DNA of 64,000 nt from Macrobrachium rosenbergii. Taxonomy: Eukaryota > Arthropoda > Malacostraca > Decapoda > Palaemonidae. This document shows positions 57,201 through 61,600 of the stretch, piece after piece; within the stretch, counting starts at the first letter, position 1; every line of letters starts with the position of its first letter. The notes beneath the pieces were generated by a model. The model was not told the DNA's origin. It saw only the letters and a list, made by a program, of their open reading frames with translations, and made no database searches. Made by a program: the position numbers and the translations under genes. The stretch lies in NCBI RefSeq assembly GCF_040412425.1, contig NC_089783.1, positions 43,030,125 through 43,094,124 on the forward strand. The letters run 5' to 3'.

Positions 57201-57680
57201 CCAAATACAGTGCCACAATAGCCAACATAAGGTCTAGAAGATCTTGACTGATCTGCACAGCATGGTCACATCTACCAAGGCGGCAAGCATTCTCCCCTGC
57301 TGCTTTAGCTCAGCTTTTTCTTGCAACATGCAAGCCCCCATTGATTCAAAGTACTGGGTCTACGGGGCAAAAGGAGAGAAGCTGATCCCAATCCCAAAAA
57401 GCATCTATAATAAAATGATCAGCCAATTATTGAGATCATAAGAAACAGATCCCTAACAAATGGTTCCAACATGAAACCAGCATGAATACTTGATAGAACA
57501 CCAGTGAAGTATGTGGCAGTCCAAGAGTATATATACTGCCACACCTACATATGCTTTGTATGTATACTGTTGTAACACATCATGTGTCCATATTTTACCA
57601 GTGAACATGGGCACAGAAGGAAGTGCTCAAAATATATGGTTGCAACTTTCAAATAGTGTTTTATAGACCTTTTTATCTTC

Positions 57681-57744
<64 letters not shown>

Positions 57745-58622
57745 AATGAAAATTTTTTGGTAACATATAAATCGAGAGAACACATTTCTATTCATTTGAT
57801 TATACTGTAAATTTAAGGACATATTTCTTATATGACAAAATAGTTTTTGTGCAAAAATCAGCCTTCTAACTGTCATGGTTTCATAGTTATTACAAAATAA
57901 CCATAAATTTTTTTCTTTTGTTTTCTCAAAACTTAGTTTTTTCAAAAATAAAACCTTACTCAAAGAAGACTGAACCAAATTTGATGAAACTTTTACAGAA
58001 TATAGTATAACTAAATATCTTGATTTTGCATGTGAGAAATTTATTTTTTTGTGAAAGTCTTTTTTTTTTGTATTTTTATTAATTTTTAAAGTTTTAAAAT
58101 CTTTTTATCAAATGCAAAAACAAAAAAAAAAAAAAAAAAAAAAAAATAATTAAGTCAGAAGTCGAATTTCAAAATTTCCCGTACTGAAAATTTTCATTAT
58201 TAGTTGAGGAATAAGTGGTAAAAATTTGAAGCAAATCCCTTCATTCATACGGTAGTTATAAGCACCTACTTTATAATAGGGCCTTTCGGAGTCAGCGCTC
58301 CCCTGAAATCTGCAAAATATTTGTAACCACAGACACTGATACTGTTTCCTTTACATGAGTGGTAAACGCTGGCAGCCTTAGGGCCGTGGACAGGAACTCC
58401 AACAAATTTTCAGGACACCAGAGGGCTAGATATTTAAATAATTAGGTAGCTAAACACCAGAATAAGATTATAAATTGAGTAAATGTATTAAGTGTTCATT
58501 ATAATTCACTGTTTTTGTAACTAATCAGATTCCTGAGACAAATTTCATCGGTTTTGCTGTGAACATTACGATGTAGCTATTTTTTGCGTTTTCCTTCTGT
58601 ATTTATTAATACTGTATATATT

Positions 58623-58683
<61 letters not shown>

Positions 58684-61600
58684 TAAGTTTTAATCAAAAA
58701 TAATGGTGTTTTAAGTAATAATTTTGGATTTAAAACCTTTATTTCAGTCCTGAATTTTGACGTCATGGCATCTTGACTCTCGTACCAATTCTAGATAAAT
58801 TGTCATATGTAGGCCTACTCAACTTTCTTGTATTTTTGCCAAAGTGGTAACATATGTACACATTATATACATGTCTGTGAAGTTTACATATAAATATGGA
58901 CTTAAATCAATGAAAAATCCTAACAACAAAATACTACCTTTTTATCATAAACAATTCACTCATGTGTCGTCTGCTCTCAAATGTTTGTGGCAGCCAGATG
59001 TACTGTACAATAACGCTGGAAAATTGTTTTGCTACTTTGATAGAGCAAAGTGCTGTAAACAACCATTCTCATGTATTTTAATGGTATTTTGAGTGAATTA
59101 AGAAGAAAATGTGTATAATTACAATCAAATAAGCACTGTGGAGCTTCAGTTGTGATGTCAGTACAGATAAAACCATGGATTAAAGGTAAAAATACATTTC
59201 AGTTCAACCACATGACAGACTGGAATTCCAAGTCTCATACTTTCACTAGTATAGGCAACAAAATGTTGCTTTATCATGCTGATTACAACTAAAATCTTGA
59301 GTAATATCGATAAACATTATATATATATATGCAATTAGTGTTCAGCACACCATTAAATGAGCGCTGGGAAGGAAGTGCCCAAGCACCGTTCAGAGTGCAT
59401 CAGCATTTGTGGGGTTGCCATATTGGATTCAAAATTGCCTTGAATGCTTATTTTACGAAGACTTCACATGCTTATTTTGGTAAAACTTTACAACAGTTGC
59501 GCAGCATATTTCACGCTAGAAAATGCATGAAAAATATTTATTTTGGTGTAATTACCCTAAATATGCAGGAAGTGAATATGCAAAAGCCTATAAAAAACGT
59601 AAAAGGGATGTTGTTGGGAAACCAGGGTTATTGGGTGGGGGAAACTGACACAACGGAGGAATTCATGAAAATGGATGTTTTCGCACCACGTTCGTAAACA
59701 CGCAGTAAATGCATATGCATTACCTAATTAACAACAAACAGTAAGGGGGATCCTGTTGGGAAACCAGGGTTTTTGAGTGGGGGGAATGAACACATAGGTA
59801 TGAGGTGTCCACAAATTTTGCAGTGGCCCATTTTACTGACTCTCTAATCTACATACATGAGGTTGACCCGCTACTCTACATATGTGAGGCTGACCCGCTA
59901 CTCTAAATATGTGAGGCTGACCTGCTACACTACATACATGAGGCTGACCTGCTACTCTGCACACAAAATGTTGTTCCGCCACTCTACTTACAACAAGCTA
60001 CAACATTCGGGTAATCTAACCTTATGCACCTACGGACACCGCTAGCCTAGGCTACTTCTAGCCTACATAAGAAACATCGGTTAGGCTACTCCCTACCTAC
60101 ATTAGAAATATTCTGGGTAAAATTATGCAGGCAGTCCCTGGTTTACGACACGGGTTCTGTTTTTACACCACGTCATAAACTGAAAATTTGTCGAAAACCA
60201 TCATAAATCCTAAGAAAACCTTACTTTTAATGCTTTGGGTGTATTAAAAAGATGTAAACTTCATTTTTATTGACTTTTTCATCAAATAAACCTCCAAATT
60301 TTTATTATTCTGCCATTTTGGAGCCATATTTCTTCCGTTGGATCGCCGTACGTGTCGTAAGCACCGGAACATGCGTCGTAAACCGGGAAATAATTTTTGA
60401 TGAATGTATTTGAAAAGCATCGTAACCTCATAAGCCAGACCCGTCGTAACCCAGGGACTTCCTGTACTTTACACCCAGACTGCCCCTCAGGCTACACACG
60501 ATATTTTTCTTGCTTATTTTGATGGTTTTTGCATGTTTCATACCATTATTGTTTTCGGAAATGCCTAGTTTTCGACATTCTTTTAAAGTCGTTCATTGTT
60601 CGGAAGCCTCCAGCCAGCATAAAAAGTCATTTTTTCCTGTTAGCTTTCTTGTTTTCCAATGTTATTATCTTCGGCAAAACTATCGTTTTCCGGTTGTCAC
60701 TACCTCAACATAAACCAACAATGTGGGTGACGCTACTTCTTTAACGGTCATCTTTTGAACATTTCTGCTTTCAGTTTTGGGGTGGCGGAATGGCACTTCG
60801 CGCATTATCCACATTTTGAGATTCTTGGCAAGGGGTTACAGAAAACGAGTGGTGTGAGGAAGGTAGTAACAGGAACAAGGTTATATAGCTCTATCGACAA
60901 ACTGCATACTAGGCTCCGTTCAACTGTTTACTCCGAACTTAGGGGTTAACCGTACATTTGGACATGACTGGCCTAGGCTATTTCTTACATTTATGTAAAC
61001 AAACTCCCACAACATACAGTTACTGTTCTGGCTGGGTTCATAGTCCCAACACGTGGGCTGTTCTTAGCCTGAGTGGATGTCCGGACAGCGTGAGCTGCCC
61101 TGACTTCCGACTGCCAACAAGAACACTTATCTAATATATGTTGCCTATTTGCTCTTAGCCTTACTTAGGGACCATTTACCTTAGCCTACATATACATCAA
61201 TAAACTTACCTTATTGTTGAGAGGTGTCAAATTCGTGTTCCGCTAGGGAAACAGGAGGTGGGTACAGGGTGGCGACAGCATGCATGAACACGTGAAACTG
61301 GGCTTCATACAACGGTTATTTTCGGCAGAAGAGGTGATAGGCCAGGTATTTGTTGAAGACTTCTTCCCTTCTGCCGTACCTCGGTACATCAGCCCGAGCG
61401 TCTCTCCAGCAACATTCGATGTTCTGGGTTGATGCCCCAGTGTCTGGATCCACGAAGTTGCATGAGTGGTTCACAGTTTCATGCGTGTACCCTTCCAGCT
61501 GCAGTTGGGAGTATGCCGCCCAACAATCGCTTATCTTCATTCCCAGCGGTATCCACTTACGGATTTCAGCCACCAACGTTTCCTTTGTACGGTCACCTAC

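Larger units (their letters stand above)
56891..59858. other. Intron 1 part: microsatellites and unclassified repeats
   Basis: Holds two long AT runs, an A tract and a pair of similar segments (GTTGGGAAACCAGGGTT with a G-rich tail) at about 59610-59642 and 59752-59785. An open stretch at 57244-57441 and one at 59329-59697 have no recognised similarity. Confidence 0.45.

Noticed and set aside
57545..57978. Minus-strand ORFs rich in IYIYIY residues at this AT microsatellite, and similar ones at 58566-58766 and 63499-63723.
   Set aside because: They are translations of AT and CA/TA microsatellites with unrelated flanks; no coding signal.
59329..59697. A 122-codon plus-strand ORF in intron 1.
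   Set aside because: It contains internal near-repeats (HAYFGKT-like) and overlaps a repeated GTTGGGAAACCAGGG segment, so it is probably repeat-derived.
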